From Oxalobacter sp. (GTDB lineage Bacteria; Pseudomonadota; Gammaproteobacteria; Burkholderiales; Burkholderiaceae_D): 44,154 nt of DNA. The stretch spans positions 1 through 44,154 of the forward strand of contig JAFWUI010000040.1 of assembly GCA_017524145.1 (NCBI GenBank), in the 5' to 3' direction. Shown here one piece after another: positions 18,054-28,242 of the stretch. Below the pieces are notes generated by a model. It was not told where the DNA came from, did no database searches, and worked only from the letters and a program-made list of their open reading frames with translations. Position 1 is the first letter of the stretch; each line of letters begins with the position of its first letter. The translations under genes were made by a program, and so were the position numbers.

Positions 18054-18440
18054 ATGGATGGACAGCTGAAAAAGCCTGAGGATGACCCAACCGCCATGCT
18101 AGACGGTCATTTCTACAAACTGGTTGGAAAAAAGCCGGTTCCCTGCCCATTGGCGGAATGGATAGCCTTCATGAAATCCGCCACCAACCGGATTATTGAA
18201 CAGAAGCAGATTGGGAACCTGCAGGTCTCCACCATTTTCACCGGGATGGACAGGCATTTCGGCAACGGCCAGAAACTGCTGTTTGAAACCACGGTATTCG
18301 GCATTCCGGGAGACCTTCAGCCCTGCTGGCGCTCATCAACATGGAACCAAGCTGTCAAGGAACACCGCCGTCTGGTCCTGCTACTTGAGACAAAAGGCAT
18401 TGATGCGCTGCTGGCGGAAATCAAATCTTCTCAAGCTTGA
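18054..18440 (+). CDS. hypothetical protein, unnamed family
   Basis: 128 residues with ATG at 18054, which has GGAG six bases upstream; an in-frame TTG at 18042 lies on top of that ribosome site and is unlikely. No signal peptide or membrane segment. The middle carries a pattern VSTIFTGMDRHFGNGQKLLF, then FETTVFG, a Cys-Trp-x-Ser-Ser-Thr-Trp stretch and AVKEHRRLV. I recall the same pattern (a V-S-T-V-F-x-G-x-D-H/R-x-F-G-G-G core and an S-T-W near the end) in small proteins of bacteria and phages without assigned function. It sits 45 bases after lysR and 83 bases before the PIN-domain gene on the same strand. Confidence 0.75.
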   Translation: MDGQLKKPEDDPTAMLDGHFYKLVGKKPVPCPLAEWIAFMKSATNRIIEQKQIGNLQVSTIFTGMDRHFGNGQKLLFETTVFGIPGDLQPCWRSSTWNQAVKEHRRLVLLLETKGIDALLAEIKSSQA

Positions 18441-18523
18441 TACTGATATTCCGGAGAGACATAGATAATATCGGCACTGATTCCCTGGATTGCCAACTGA
18501 ACTTTTTTCCTGAACAAGCAGAC

Positions 18524-19003
18524 ATGAATACACCGGAATCTGTACTCTCTGTTGTTTTTGACACCAATATCTGCCTTGATTTTTTCATATTCCATGATCC
18601 AGTTTCCTGTCGGCTATTGAATTATCTGAGAACCGGAAATCTCCTTGCCGTTACAAGAACCGATTGCCGTGAAGAATTCCTGACCGTCTTGGATTATCCC
18701 AAACTAGAACTATCAGAAAATGATAAAGAACAAGCTGTTGCCTGTTTTGACCGTTTTATCACAGTGATAGATGCTGAAACCAAAAAACGGGATTTCCTAC
18801 CAGTCTGCACAGACCCAGATGACCAGAAATTCCTAGAAACTGCCTTTGACGCCAACGCCAAGTTCCTTTTTACAAAAGACAAGGCTTTATTGAAACTTGC
18901 CCGACACAACCGGAAACGGGGACTTTTCAGGATTATTTCCCCAGCACAGTGGCTGATTGAAATGAAACAGGAAATTCCTGAGGATCCTATATCGAGCTGT
19001 TGA
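18524..19003 (+). CDS. PIN-domain protein, possible ribonuclease toxin of a lone type
   Basis: 159 residues. PIN domains are Mg-dependent ribonucleases, often VapC-type toxins. The acidic active-site set can be traced: Asp in VVFDTNICLDFF, Glu in TDCREEFL, Asp in CTDPDDQKFLETA, and Asp in FTKDKALL. This matches the family of predicted PIN proteins annotated as putative toxin components. No antitoxin-like gene is adjacent; the upstream 128-residue protein does not look like one. The frame extends upstream to a TTG at 18437, but ATG at 18524 fits the domain start. The ribosome site is weak. The 216-base gap to hns holds no other gene. Confidence 0.82.
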   Translation: MNTPESVLSVVFDTNICLDFFIFHDPVSCRLLNYLRTGNLLAVTRTDCREEFLTVLDYPKLELSENDKEQAVACFDRFITVIDAETKKRDFLPVCTDPDDQKFLETAFDANAKFLFTKDKALLKLARHNRKRGLFRIISPAQWLIEMKQEIPEDPISSC

Positions 19004-19219
19004 TAATCCAACAAAAGAAACAATATTTTGAACAGAAAGAATATGGGCACAGGCCAGTCAAAAAGTGATTGTTTATTACCAAGATAAACAGTATGTTGGA
19101 AAACTGTAATCCAATAACAATTTAAGCTTTATTTATTGAAATAGCATGATTATAATGAACCCGTTGTATATCGAATTGAATATCCTATTCCCCCAATACC
19201 CTAATAACCGGAGACCATT

Positions 19220-19510
19220 ATGGCAACTTATCAGGAAATAAAAGCACAGATTGCAGAATTGCAGATTCAGGCTGAAAAAGCCCGTAAACAGGAAATTGCC
19301 AGTGCTGTTGCACAGATTAAGTCACTGATGGCAGAATATGGCATCACCGTTGCTGATTTAAGCAAATCCTCGAAATCTTCTGCAAAAAAACGTGCAACTG
19401 TACCACCAAAATACCGTGATCCTGCAACAGGGAAAACTTGGACTGGCCGTGGCAGAGCCCCTAAATGGATTGCTGATGCAAAAAATCCTGAGCAGTACCT
19501 CATCAAATAA
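19220..19510 (+). CDS. H-NS family nucleoid-associated protein (BpH3 type)
   Basis: 96 residues. H-NS proteins bind AT-rich DNA and silence transferred genes. An N-terminal coiled coil (about 1-45) for oligomerisation is followed by a Ser/Lys-rich linker and a C-terminal DNA-binding domain with YRDPATGKTWTGRGRAPKW, whose Gly-Arg-Gly-Arg core contacts the minor groove. This short form is typical of Betaproteobacteria. ATG at 19220 has GGAG upstream. A possible -10 (TATAAT, 19151-19156) lies upstream without a good -35. Such a protein is a natural silencer for the AT-rich segment at about 31600-33590. Confidence 0.93.
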   Translation: MATYQEIKAQIAELQIQAEKARKQEIASAVAQIKSLMAEYGITVADLSKSSKSSAKKRATVPPKYRDPATGKTWTGRGRAPKWIADAKNPEQYLIK

Positions 19511-19537
19511 ACCCTGAATCCAGGTTTATTCTTTCAA

Positions 19538-19594
19538 AACTTCTGCTTTCAGAACTTTCTTTTAAAAGAAAGGATTGTCTGCAGAAGTTTTTTT
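19538..19594 (+). terminator. hns terminator with a nested palindrome
   Basis: An outer 9-bp stem, AACTTCTGC (19538-19546) with GCAGAAGTT (19581-19589), ends in seven T. Inside it lies a separate perfect palindrome, CTTTCTTTTAAAAGAAAG. The remaining gap to pepN (19595-19747) shows nothing clear. Confidence 0.8.
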
Positions 19595-19747
19595 ATTGAC
19601 GTCATTTCCAATCTCCCATCATATCTCTTGATTATCCTGGCAACGTACCTGCCATTCTTGATAGATTTGATGGATAATGTAGCCCATTGATCATTGTGGC
19701 AGGATTCTTACCTTCCACATAACCTCTATTGATTCCTGATTGAAACG

Positions 19748-22402
19748 ATGACAGACCAAACTTCCCAAACAGTTTACCGCCTTGATTACAAGGTCCCTGC
19801 TTTCCTGACAGACCATGTTGACCTTGACTTTGAACTGGATCCTGTCAATACGCTCGTAACGGCAACAACTACATTGCACCGTCATCCTGAATCGGATGAA
19901 CGGGACCTTGTCCTGCTGGGTTCTGAACCGGAACTGCTCAGTATTGCGATGAACAGTGAAACCCTGGATACTTCCCGCTATACATTGGGGAACGGAGAAC
20001 TCCGCATCGCAAATGCCCCAGACACAGTCAAACTGGTCATCAAGACCCGTATCCATCCTGACCAGAATACCTCCCTCATGGGACTGTATGTCTCAAACGG
20101 CAATTTCTTCACGCAATGCGAAGCTGAAGGTTTCAGGAAAATCACCTATTTCCAAGACCGTCCGGATGTAATGGCAACTTATACGGTACGGCTGGTTGCT
20201 GACAAAACCTGTTTTCCGGTCCTTCTATCAAACGGTAACCTGATTGACAGTGGTGAACTGCCTGAAAACCGTCATTATGCTGTATTTGAGGATCCTTTCC
20301 GTAAACCGTCTTACCTGTTCGCATTGGTTGCAGGAGATCTGGTCTGTCAGGAAGAAACGTTCAGGCTGGCAGATGGCCGCGACGTCCTGCTGCAAGTCTG
20401 GGTTGAACACGGCAATCTGGACAAGACCAATCATGCAATGGAATCACTGAAGCATAGCATCCAGTGGGATGAAAGCCGCTTCGGCCTGGAACTCGACCTT
20501 GACCGTTTCAGTATTGTTGCGGTCAGTGATTTCAATATGGGGGCTATGGAAAACAAGGGATTGAACATCTTCAATACGAAATGCGTATTGGCTAATCCCC
20601 GTATCGCCACAGATACCGATTTTGCAAATATTGAATCCGTTGTCGGACATGAATATTTCCACAACTGGACCGGTGACCGGGTAACCTGCCGTGACTGGTT
20701 CCAGCTTTCCCTGAAAGAAGGCCTGACGGTCTTCCGCGACCAAGAATTCTCGGCTGACCGCACCGGTTCTGCTACTGGCCGTTCAGTCAAGCGGATCCAG
20801 GATGTCCGTATCCTGCGCCAAGTACAGTTCCCGGAAGATGCAGGGCCGATGGCACATCCTGTCCGTCCTGATTCCTACCAGGAAATCAACAATTTCTATA
20901 CTGTCACAGTCTATGAAAAAGGCGCAGAAGTTGTCCGTATGTACCAGACATTGCTGGGACGTGATGGTTTCCGCAAAGGGATGGACCTGTATTTCAAACG
21001 GCATGATGGCCATGCAGTGACATGCAGTGATTTCCTGGCAGCAATGGCAGATGCAAATGGCAGAGACCTAAGCCAGTTTGAACGCTGGTACAGCCAAGCG
21101 GGAACCCCACACGTGAAACTGGACAGCCTGTATGACGCCGATAAAAAGGAACTGGCCATTACCTTGTCACAGTCCTGCCCGGCAACACCAGGACAATCAG
21201 AAAAGCAGCCTTACCTGATTCCTATTGCTGTTGGCCTGTTGGATAAGAACGGTCATGACATGACATTGGAACTGGATGGCGGTCAAACAAGCACCACCCG
21301 TATCCTTGAACTGACTGAAGCCAGGCAGACATTCATTTTCCGCAATATTCCTGAGAAGCCGGTCATATCAGCCCTGCGTGACTTCTCGGCACCGGTCATC
21401 CTGGAATTTGAACAACCCGAGGCAGAACTGCTTTTACGGCTTGCCCATGACAGCGACCCATTCAACCGCTGGGAAGCTGGGCAGCATCTGGCCTTGAACC
21501 GCCTGCTTGCCCTGACAGCCTCCGCTCAAGCTGGACAACCATTGGCATTGGACGAGGCTTTTATTGGAGCATGCCGCTCAGTACTGACGGACAACAACCT
21601 GGATTCTGCTTTACGCGCACTGGCACTGACATTGCCAAGCGAAATGATGATAGCTGAAAAAATGGCTGAGATTGATCCTGACGCCATTTTCAAGGCAAGG
21701 CAGTTTATGCGGCAGTCACTGGCAAAGCATCTGGAAAACGAATGGTGGACAGCCTACCAAGACAACCAGACCCCAGGTGCTTATTCGCCCTCCCCGCAGG
21801 ATGCTGGCAAACGGACATTGAAAAACATGGCCCTTGCCTACCTGCTGGAATCAGGCAAACCAGACATCGTCCAGACAGCAATCAACCAATACAACCAAGC
21901 TGACAACATGACCGACCGTCTGTCGGCTTTGACTGCCTTGGTCCATTCTGGCGCAACATCCCAATCGTCTGAAGCCGATGCGCTTGTCGGTCATTTCTAC
22001 CATGAATACGAACAGGAACCGCTTGTCATCGACAAATGGTTCTCCCTGCAGGCCAACTCGCCCACTACCGATGTTGCCGCTGTCCGTAAACTGATGGCAC
22101 ATCCGGCTTTCAACCTGAAGAATCCAAACCGGGCCCGTAGTCTGGTTTTTGGCTTTTGCAACGGCAATATGGCACAATTCCATGCAAAAGATGGCAGTGG
22201 CTATGCTTTCTGGCATGATGTGCTGGCAGAAATCGATACTTTCAATCCGCAGGTTGCCGCACGGCTTGCCCGCAGTATGGACCAATGGAAACGGTATATC
22301 CCTTCCCTGCGTATCCATGCGGAAAAAACGCTCAAAAAGATTGCCAGCCGGTCACTTTCACGCGATACCCGGGAAATCATCACCAAGTCATTAGGGCAAT
22401 AA
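19748..22402 (+). CDS. pepN: aminopeptidase N
   Basis: 884 residues, an M1-family zinc aminopeptidase that removes N-terminal residues from peptides in the cytoplasm. The exopeptidase motif GAMEN is at 265-269, the zinc site HEYFH at 301-305 with the third ligand Glu at 324 in LKEGLTV, and the NWTGDRVTCRDW segment typical of the E. coli PepN subfamily follows the zinc site. Then come the beta-sandwich domain and the large helical C-terminal domain. The full length matches the proteobacterial form. The gene is followed by fbp after 18 bases, so the two are probably co-transcribed, a common order in Burkholderiales. Confidence 0.97.
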   Translation: MTDQTSQTVYRLDYKVPAFLTDHVDLDFELDPVNTLVTATTTLHRHPESDERDLVLLGSEPELLSIAMNSETLDTSRYTLGNGELRIANAPDTVKLVIKTRIHPDQNTSLMGLYVSNGNFFTQCEAEGFRKITYFQDRPDVMATYTVRLVADKTCFPVLLSNGNLIDSGELPENRHYAVFEDPFRKPSYLFALVAGDLVCQEETFRLADGRDVLLQVWVEHGNLDKTNHAMESLKHSIQWDESRFGLELDLDRFSIVAVSDFNMGAMENKGLNIFNTKCVLANPRIATDTDFANIESVVGHEYFHNWTGDRVTCRDWFQLSLKEGLTVFRDQEFSADRTGSATGRSVKRIQDVRILRQVQFPEDAGPMAHPVRPDSYQEINNFYTVTVYEKGAEVVRMYQTLLGRDGFRKGMDLYFKRHDGHAVTCSDFLAAMADANGRDLSQFERWYSQAGTPHVKLDSLYDADKKELAITLSQSCPATPGQSEKQPYLIPIAVGLLDKNGHDMTLELDGGQTSTTRILELTEARQTFIFRNIPEKPVISALRDFSAPVILEFEQPEAELLLRLAHDSDPFNRWEAGQHLALNRLLALTASAQAGQPLALDEAFIGACRSVLTDNNLDSALRALALTLPSEMMIAEKMAEIDPDAIFKARQFMRQSLAKHLENEWWTAYQDNQTPGAYSPSPQDAGKRTLKNMALAYLLESGKPDIVQTAINQYNQADNMTDRLSALTALVHSGATSQSSEADALVGHFYHEYEQEPLVIDKWFSLQANSPTTDVAAVRKLMAHPAFNLKNPNRARSLVFGFCNGNMAQFHAKDGSGYAFWHDVLAEIDTFNPQVAARLARSMDQWKRYIPSLRIHAEKTLKKIASRSLSRDTREIITKSLGQ

Positions 22403-22420
22403 CAGAAAAGGAAAAAAACC

Positions 22421-23434
22421 ATGGCAGAGATGTTTATCAGTCTGACACAGTTCCTGATTGAAGAAGACCGCCGTTCAGGGACGGTTCCTGCTGACCTGAA
22501 ACAATTGATTGAAGTCGTTGCACAAGCCTGCAAGTCCATCGGTGCTGCTGTCGGCAAAGGCGCTTTGGCAGGTGTGTTGGGTATCCAGGGCGATGTGAAT
22601 GTCCAAGGCGAAATCCAGAAGAAACTGGATGTGATTTCCAACAATATCCTGCTGGATGCCACGCAATGGAGCGGCTGTCTATCCGGGATTGCCTCTGAAG
22701 AGATGGAAAATGCCCTGCCTGTTGCTGACAATTATCCAAAGGGAAAATACCTGCTTCTCTTCGACCCATTGGATGGTTCCAGCAATATCGATGTCAACGT
22801 CTCCATCGGCACGATTTTCTCAATCCTGAAACGTCCAGAGGGGACCGGTGATGTAGTTGAGGCTGATTTCTTACAGCCAGGCCGCAACCAAGTGGCTGCC
22901 GGTTATGCAATTTATGGTCCACAGACCCAGCTGGTACTGACCACTGGCAATGGGGTCAATGCCTTTACACTCGACCGCAGTGAAGGCATCTGGAAACTGA
23001 CAGCCCGCAATATCAGGATTCCAGAACAGACCGCAGAATACGCCATCAATGCTTCCAACCAACGCCATTGGTTTGCCCCTGTCAAACGTTACTTTGATGA
23101 AGTCCAGGCAGGCGTTGAAGGCCCACGTGGCAAGAACTTCAACATGCGTTGGATTGCAGCAATGGTTTCCGACATCCACCGTATCCTGAACCGTGGTGGT
23201 ATCTTCATGTATCCAGCCGATGCCCGTAATGTGAAGAATGGTGGACGTATCCGTCTTATGTACGAGGCAAACCCGATGTCGATGCTGGTTGAACAGGCAG
23301 GTGGTGCTGCAACCAATGGGCTGATTCCATTGATGGATGTCAAGCCAGAAAAACTGCATATGCGTGTTCCCGTCTTCCTCGGTTCCAAGGAAGAAGTTGA
23401 CCTTGTGACCCGTTACCATCACGAAGCAGATTGA
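22421..23434 (+). CDS. fbp: class 1 fructose-1,6-bisphosphatase
   Basis: 337 residues. Hydrolyses fructose 1,6-bisphosphate to fructose 6-phosphate in gluconeogenesis. The metal-binding motifs ASEE and [11 protein letters not shown] are present, together with [26 protein letters not shown] and the [18 protein letters not shown] substrate-binding region. ATG at 22421 has AAAAGG upstream. For an organism that lives on small acids, a functional gluconeogenic enzyme is expected. Two hairpin terminators follow. Confidence 0.97.
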   Translation: MAEMFISLTQFLIEEDRRSGTVPADLKQLIEVVAQACKSIGAAVGKGALAGVLGIQGDVNVQGEIQKKLDVISNNILLDATQWSGCLSGIASEEMENALPVADNYPKGKYLLLFDPLDGSSNIDVNVSIGTIFSILKRPEGTGDVVEADFLQPGRNQVAAGYAIYGPQTQLVLTTGNGVNAFTLDRSEGIWKLTARNIRIPEQTAEYAINASNQRHWFAPVKRYFDEVQAGVEGPRGKNFNMRWIAAMVSDIHRILNRGGIFMYPADARNVKNGGRIRLMYEANPMSMLVEQAGGAATNGLIPLMDVKPEKLHMRVPVFLGSKEEVDLVTRYHHEAD

Positions 23435-23455
23435 TTCCCATTACCCCTGCCATCT

Positions 23456-23495
23456 ATGACCACCGTCTTTGAAAATAGCGGTGGTCATGTTTTTT
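23456..23495 (+). terminator. fbp terminator
   Basis: A 10-bp perfect stem, ATGACCACCG (23456-23465) with CGGTGGTCAT (23479-23488), is followed by GTTTTTT, 22 bases past the fbp stop. Confidence 0.85.
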
Positions 23496-23532
23496 CTGCA
23501 ATACAACAAAAACGCTGTCGGCAGAAAGCCGC

Positions 23533-23566
23533 CATCCAAGATTTACTCTGAATCTTGGATGTTTTT
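23533..23566 (+). terminator. second hairpin terminator before glyQ
   Basis: CATCCAAGAT (23533-23542) pairs perfectly with ATCTTGGATG (23552-23561), followed by five T. It lies only 38 bases after the fbp terminator, either as a back-up or as the end of a short separate transcript. Confidence 0.75.
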
Positions 23567-23679
23567 ATAGGAGAGAATGCCACTTGATGGTTAAAAAAAG
23601 CTAGAATTAAAGTTTATGGCTATAAAATTCCTGCAGGCTATGCCGGCCATGGTTGCCATGCAGGACCAGGGATACCAAC

Positions 23680-24597
23680 ATGATCACTTTCCAAGAAATC
23701 ATTTCCAGACTCAACCAATACTGGAGCAAACAGGGATGTGCCCTGCTCCAACCGCAGGATATGGAAGTCGGTGCTGGCACTTCACATCCAGCGACTTTCC
23801 TCCGTGCCATCGGCCCTGAACCATGGCGTGCAGCCTACGTACAGCCATCACGCCGTCCGAAAGATGGCCGATATGGTGACAATCCCAACCGCCTCCAGCA
23901 TTATTACCAATACCAGGTTGTCTTGAAGCCTGCCCCTGAGAATATCCTGGAACTTTATCTTGGTTCCCTGTCTGCTTTGGGACTTGACCTGAAACAGAAT
24001 GACGTCCGCTTTGTGGAAGATGACTGGGAAAACCCAACCCTTGGCGCTTGGGGACTTGGTTGGGAAGTATGGCTCAACGGCATGGAAGTCACCCAGTTCA
24101 CCTACTTCCAGCAGATTGGTGGCATCGATTGCAAACCGACCTTGGGCGAAATCACTTATGGTCTGGAACGTCTTGCCATGTACCTGCAAGGGGTTGAAAA
24201 CGTCTATAACCTGACTTGGACGGAATGGGATGACCATGGCACCAAACGCCGCCTGACCTATGGCGACGTCTATCACCAGAACGAAGTGGAACAGTCACGC
24301 TACAATTTTGAACAGTCAAATACGCCTTTCCTGTTCTCACTGTTTTCCAACTTTGAATCGGAAGCCAAACGCCTGATTGCAGAAGAACAGGAACTGACAC
24401 TGCCTGCCTATGAAATGATCCTGAAAGCCGCCCATACCTTCAACCTGCTTGATGCGCGTGGAGCCATTTCCGTGACGGAACGGGCTGCCTATATCGGCAG
24501 GATACGGGCTCTTTCCCGTCTGGTTGCACAAGCCTACTACGAATCCCGTGAAAAACTGGGCTTTCCAATGCTTGACAAGGCAGACCGTACCGCCTGA
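23680..24597 (+). CDS. glyQ: glycyl-tRNA synthetase alpha subunit
   Basis: 305 residues. The alpha chain holds the class II catalytic core of the alpha2beta2 bacterial glycyl-tRNA synthetase, which charges tRNA-Gly. Family signatures are clear: [20 protein letters not shown] at the start, then [35 protein letters not shown], and [13 protein letters not shown]. The frame is open upstream to a TTG at 23653, but ATG at 23680 matches the family start and has AGGGA nine bases upstream. The beta chain gene follows after 79 bases. Confidence 0.97.
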   Translation: MITFQEIISRLNQYWSKQGCALLQPQDMEVGAGTSHPATFLRAIGPEPWRAAYVQPSRRPKDGRYGDNPNRLQHYYQYQVVLKPAPENILELYLGSLSALGLDLKQNDVRFVEDDWENPTLGAWGLGWEVWLNGMEVTQFTYFQQIGGIDCKPTLGEITYGLERLAMYLQGVENVYNLTWTEWDDHGTKRRLTYGDVYHQNEVEQSRYNFEQSNTPFLFSLFSNFESEAKRLIAEEQELTLPAYEMILKAAHTFNLLDARGAISVTERAAYIGRIRALSRLVAQAYYESREKLGFPMLDKADRTA

Positions 24598-24676
24598 TGG
24601 CATTTTATAGACAAGATTTTGGATAAATACCTCCTTGTTCCCGCAGGAACAATGGAATAAAGAAAAAGGTTTAATC

Positions 24677-26761
24677 ATGAACAAGACCCTGCTTATCGAA
24701 CTTCACACGGAAGAGCTGCCACCGAAAGCATTGTCAAAACTGGCAGATTCATTTGCAGGAACGATTGAAAAAAGTCTTCGCCAAGACGATTTCCTGACGG
24801 AAACGTCAAAGGCAACCGTCTATGCAACCCCTCGCCGTCTGGCAGTCTCCATCACCGATGTGCGCCCTGTCTCACCTGACCGTCCTATCCGTAAAAAAAT
24901 ACTGCCGGTCAATATCGCATTTGACAAGGACGGCAACCAGATGCCACCGCTGAAAAAGAAACTGGCTGCGATGGGTATTGCTGACATTGATGTGTCTACA
25001 CTTGAGACAGCCCGTGACGGGAAAAACGATTGCCTGTTCTACAACTACACCGCCAGTGGCATCCCCTTGGCAACCGGATTGCAGTCAGCGGTTGAAAAGG
25101 CAGCAGCAGGATTGCCGGTTCCCAAAATGATGACCTACCAGCGTCCAGATGGTGAAACTGTCCAATTTGTCCGTCCCGTCCATCGCCTGATTGCCCTGCA
25201 TGGTGAAACCATCGTACCTATTACATTCCTTGGACTGGCTGCAGGCCGTACCACTCAAGGGCACCGTTTCCTGTCCCAAGGTGATATCGACATCACCAAT
25301 GCAGATACCTATGCTGCCCAGTTGGAAAACGAAGGCAAGATTATTCCTGAATTCAATGCCCGTAAGGAACGTATCCGCACAATGCTTTTGGAAAAAGCCC
25401 ATGGCGATAAAATCCTGATGCCGGAAACCCTGCTGGACGAAGTCACTGCACTTGTAGAATGGCCGGTTGTCTATGAATGCTATTTTGAAGAATCCTTCCT
25501 GGAAGTCCCCCAGGAATGTCTGATCCTAACCATGCAGACAAACCAGAAATATTTTGCGTTGACAGACCAGAATGGCAAACTGCGCAACCGGTTCCTGATT
25601 GTCTCGAACATCGAAACGGATACCCCGCAGCGTATCATTGATGGTAATGAACGTGTTATCCGCCCCCGTCTGTCTGATGCCCAGTTCTTCTTTGAACAGG
25701 ACAAGAAAAAGACTCTGGAATCCCGTCTGCCTGGATTGTCCAATGTGGTTTACCACAACAAATTAGGGACATTGGCACAACGGATGGCGCGGGTCAGGAT
25801 ATTGGCTGTCGGTATTGCCAAGAAACTGGAAATAAACACAACCTTGGCCGAACGGGCAGCCCATCTATGCAAAGCAGACCTGTTGACTGAAATGGTCGGG
25901 GAATTCCCTGAACTGCAAGGCACCATGGGCACCTATTACGCCCGCCATGACGGCGAACCTGAAGAAGTTGCCATGGCATGTGCTGAACATTACCAGCCCC
26001 GTTTTGCCGGGGATGCACTGCCAACCACCCAGACAGGTACCATCCTTGCATTGGCAGACAAACTTGAAACCCTGGTCGGCATCTGGGGCATCGGCCTGCA
26101 GCCAACCGGTGACCGTGACCCATTCGCATTGCGCCGCCATGCATTAGGTATCCTGCGTATCCTGATTGAGAAAAAGCTGCCACTTTCCCTGCGTGGTCTC
26201 CTGAAAGATGCCGTGGATATCCTATCGAAGAACACCATGTTTTCTGACCCGACCGAAGCCGTCATCGACTTTGCCATGGACCGCCTACGCGGGCTGTTGC
26301 GGGAAAGAGGATATTCCATTGGTGAGGTTGAAGCTGTCCTTGCCCAGCAGCCAGACCGGCTTGACAACATCATCGAACGCCTCGATGCCGTCCGTACCTT
26401 TGCATCACTTCCAGAAGCATCATCATTGGCTGCTGCCAACAAACGCATCACCAATATCCTGAAAAAATCCGGCGTCACCGCTGGAGAAGTCCATCAGGAT
26501 GTCATGGTTGAAGACAGTGAACGGAAACTGTATGCCGACATCCTGTCTGTAAAACCAGTCGCAGACCAGCAGTTTGCCAAAGGCGACTACACCGGGACTT
26601 TACAGACCCTGGCAACATTACATGATGATGTAGATGCTTTCTTCACCAATGTGATGGTCATGGCAGATGACCCAAAACTTCGGAACAACCGCATCGCACT
26701 GCTGAAAGCGCTGCACGATATGATGAATCAGGTTGCTGACATTTCAAAACTGGCAGCCTGA
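24677..26761 (+). CDS. glyS: glycyl-tRNA synthetase beta subunit
   Basis: 694 residues. The beta chain binds tRNA-Gly and supports the alpha chain. It begins with the family motif [15 protein letters not shown] and carries the [18 protein letters not shown] and [10 protein letters not shown] segments, an HD-like domain with [20 protein letters not shown], and a C-terminal anticodon-binding region. ATG at 24677 has AAAGG upstream and is preferred to a TTG at 24635. The gene is followed 17 bases later by gmhB. Confidence 0.97.
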   Translation: MNKTLLIELHTEELPPKALSKLADSFAGTIEKSLRQDDFLTETSKATVYATPRRLAVSITDVRPVSPDRPIRKKILPVNIAFDKDGNQMPPLKKKLAAMGIADIDVSTLETARDGKNDCLFYNYTASGIPLATGLQSAVEKAAAGLPVPKMMTYQRPDGETVQFVRPVHRLIALHGETIVPITFLGLAAGRTTQGHRFLSQGDIDITNADTYAAQLENEGKIIPEFNARKERIRTMLLEKAHGDKILMPETLLDEVTALVEWPVVYECYFEESFLEVPQECLILTMQTNQKYFALTDQNGKLRNRFLIVSNIETDTPQRIIDGNERVIRPRLSDAQFFFEQDKKKTLESRLPGLSNVVYHNKLGTLAQRMARVRILAVGIAKKLEINTTLAERAAHLCKADLLTEMVGEFPELQGTMGTYYARHDGEPEEVAMACAEHYQPRFAGDALPTTQTGTILALADKLETLVGIWGIGLQPTGDRDPFALRRHALGILRILIEKKLPLSLRGLLKDAVDILSKNTMFSDPTEAVIDFAMDRLRGLLRERGYSIGEVEAVLAQQPDRLDNIIERLDAVRTFASLPEASSLAAANKRITNILKKSGVTAGEVHQDVMVEDSERKLYADILSVKPVADQQFAKGDYTGTLQTLATLHDDVDAFFTNVMVMADDPKLRNNRIALLKALHDMMNQVADISKLAA

Positions 26762-26778
26762 CATGAAAGTGGACTGAC

Positions 26779-27504
26779 ATGAAACTGATCATCCTGGACC
26801 GGGACGGTGTCATCAACGAGGATTCTGATGCTTTCATCAAATCTCCTGATGAATGGATCCCAATTCCAGGATCCATTGATGCCATCGCACGTTTGACATC
26901 TGCGGGCTATACAATAGTTGTTGCCACCAACCAGTCTGGGATTGGACGTGGGCTGTTTGATATCACAACCCTCAATGCCATCCACCAGAAAATGCTGGAT
27001 ACCGTCAAAGCAGCAGGCGGAGCCATTCCCGCCATCATGTTCTGCCCACACCTTCCGACAGATGACTGTGACTGCCGTAAACCCCGCCCTGGGATGTTCC
27101 TCACCATCGGTGAACGTTTTGATGCTGAACTCAAAGGCATCCCTGCAATTGGCGATTCGCTGCGGGACCTTCAGGCAGCACTCCTGGCAGGTTGTACACC
27201 TTATCTGGTACTGACCGGCAAAGGCAGACAGACATTGGAGAAAGGAGGATTGCCGCCAGGGACAGTTGTCTTTGACAATCTAGCAGCAGTCGCTGAACAT
27301 CTGATTGAAAAAGACCAACAGGCTGTTTCCGTGGAACTGGCACAGACCATATCGGAACCTATTGAAAAGACGCCAGTCAGTGGGGCAGTTGGCAAGACAG
27401 TCCCCAAGGCAAAGGCAAAAGCGGCTGCAAAAGCCAAACTGGCCTCATTGACCGAAAAAAACGCAAAGACCACTGGCAGGAAAGAAAAAAACGAAAAGAG
27501 ATAA
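26779..27504 (+). CDS. gmhB: D-glycero-beta-D-manno-heptose 1,7-bisphosphate phosphatase with Lys-rich tail
   Basis: 241 residues. GmhB removes the C7 phosphate from heptose bisphosphate in the ADP-heptose route to lipopolysaccharide core. The HAD nucleophile and acid are Asp7 and Asp9, TNQSG is motif II near residue 50, the zinc loop ligands are Cys89, His91, Cys97 and Cys99, and GDSLRD is motif III-IV near 125. The enzyme domain ends near residue 178, the usual length; the remaining 60 residues are additional, and from about 207 they are rich in Lys and Ala, like a histone H1-type tail. It is in the glyS-gmhB-plsC run with short gaps. Confidence 0.92.
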   Translation: MKLIILDRDGVINEDSDAFIKSPDEWIPIPGSIDAIARLTSAGYTIVVATNQSGIGRGLFDITTLNAIHQKMLDTVKAAGGAIPAIMFCPHLPTDDCDCRKPRPGMFLTIGERFDAELKGIPAIGDSLRDLQAALLAGCTPYLVLTGKGRQTLEKGGLPPGTVVFDNLAAVAEHLIEKDQQAVSVELAQTISEPIEKTPVSGAVGKTVPKAKAKAAAKAKLASLTEKNAKTTGRKEKNEKR

Positions 27505-27510
27505 CAACCC

Positions 27511-28242
27511 ATGCGATTCATACGCTCAATCCTTTTTTTCCTCATCTGGTGGGCTTACACCTTCATCTGGGGATTTGTCTGTCTATTCACCTGTTGGATG
27601 CCTTTCTCAGGACGTTACAAAATCGCATCCATCTGGGCACGAGTCACGACAGGACTCGCCTGGGTTATCTGCGGTATCAGATACCAAGTAAAAGGCACTG
27701 AAAACTTCCCTAAAGGTCCTGTAGTACTGCTCAGCAAACACCAATCCGCTTGGGAAACCCTTTTCACCATGCTGGTGCTTCCCTGCCCCGTCTCATTCGT
27801 TCTGAAAAAATCCCTGCTCTATATCCCTTTCTTCGGTTGGGTTCTGGCTTTTCTGCGGATGATTCCTATCGACAGAGGCAAACGCATCAACGCATTCCGC
27901 CAGATGGTCAATATTGGCGCCCAACGCCTGAAAGACGGTCATTGGATCATGATTTTTCCAGAAGGGACACGTGTCCCACCTGGCACCAAAGGCAAATACC
28001 AAAACGGGGGCGCCATGTTCGCTATCCGTACCAAGGCACAAGTCATTCCCGTCGCATTGAATTCTGGTGAATGCTGGCCAAAGACCACTTTTGTCAAGAC
28101 CCCAGGACTGATTACCCTTTCTTTTGGGAAACCGATTTCCACTGAAGGCAGGAAAGCAGATGAATTGACCCAAGAAGTGGAAACCTGGATCGAAGGGGAA
28201 ATGCGGCGAATCTCCCCCCATCTCTATCCTGATGAAAAATGA
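27511..28242 (+). CDS. plsC: 1-acyl-sn-glycerol-3-phosphate acyltransferase
   Basis: 243 residues. PlsC transfers the second acyl chain to lysophosphatidic acid at the inner membrane. A hydrophobic N-terminal segment (about 7-35) anchors it. The acyltransferase motifs are SKHQSAWET (NHxxxxD-like, with His-x4 written as HQSAWE), the second near RMIPIDRG, and FPEGTR, with a final PV-A-L-N-S-G. In the first motif the usual Asp is Glu (H-x4-E), a variant seen in many PlsC-like enzymes of this order. It overlaps the next gene by ATGA. The gene follows gmhB after six bases. Confidence 0.92.
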   Translation: MRFIRSILFFLIWWAYTFIWGFVCLFTCWMPFSGRYKIASIWARVTTGLAWVICGIRYQVKGTENFPKGPVVLLSKHQSAWETLFTMLVLPCPVSFVLKKSLLYIPFFGWVLAFLRMIPIDRGKRINAFRQMVNIGAQRLKDGHWIMIFPEGTRVPPGTKGKYQNGGAMFAIRTKAQVIPVALNSGECWPKTTFVKTPGLITLSFGKPISTEGRKADELTQEVETWIEGEMRRISPHLYPDEK

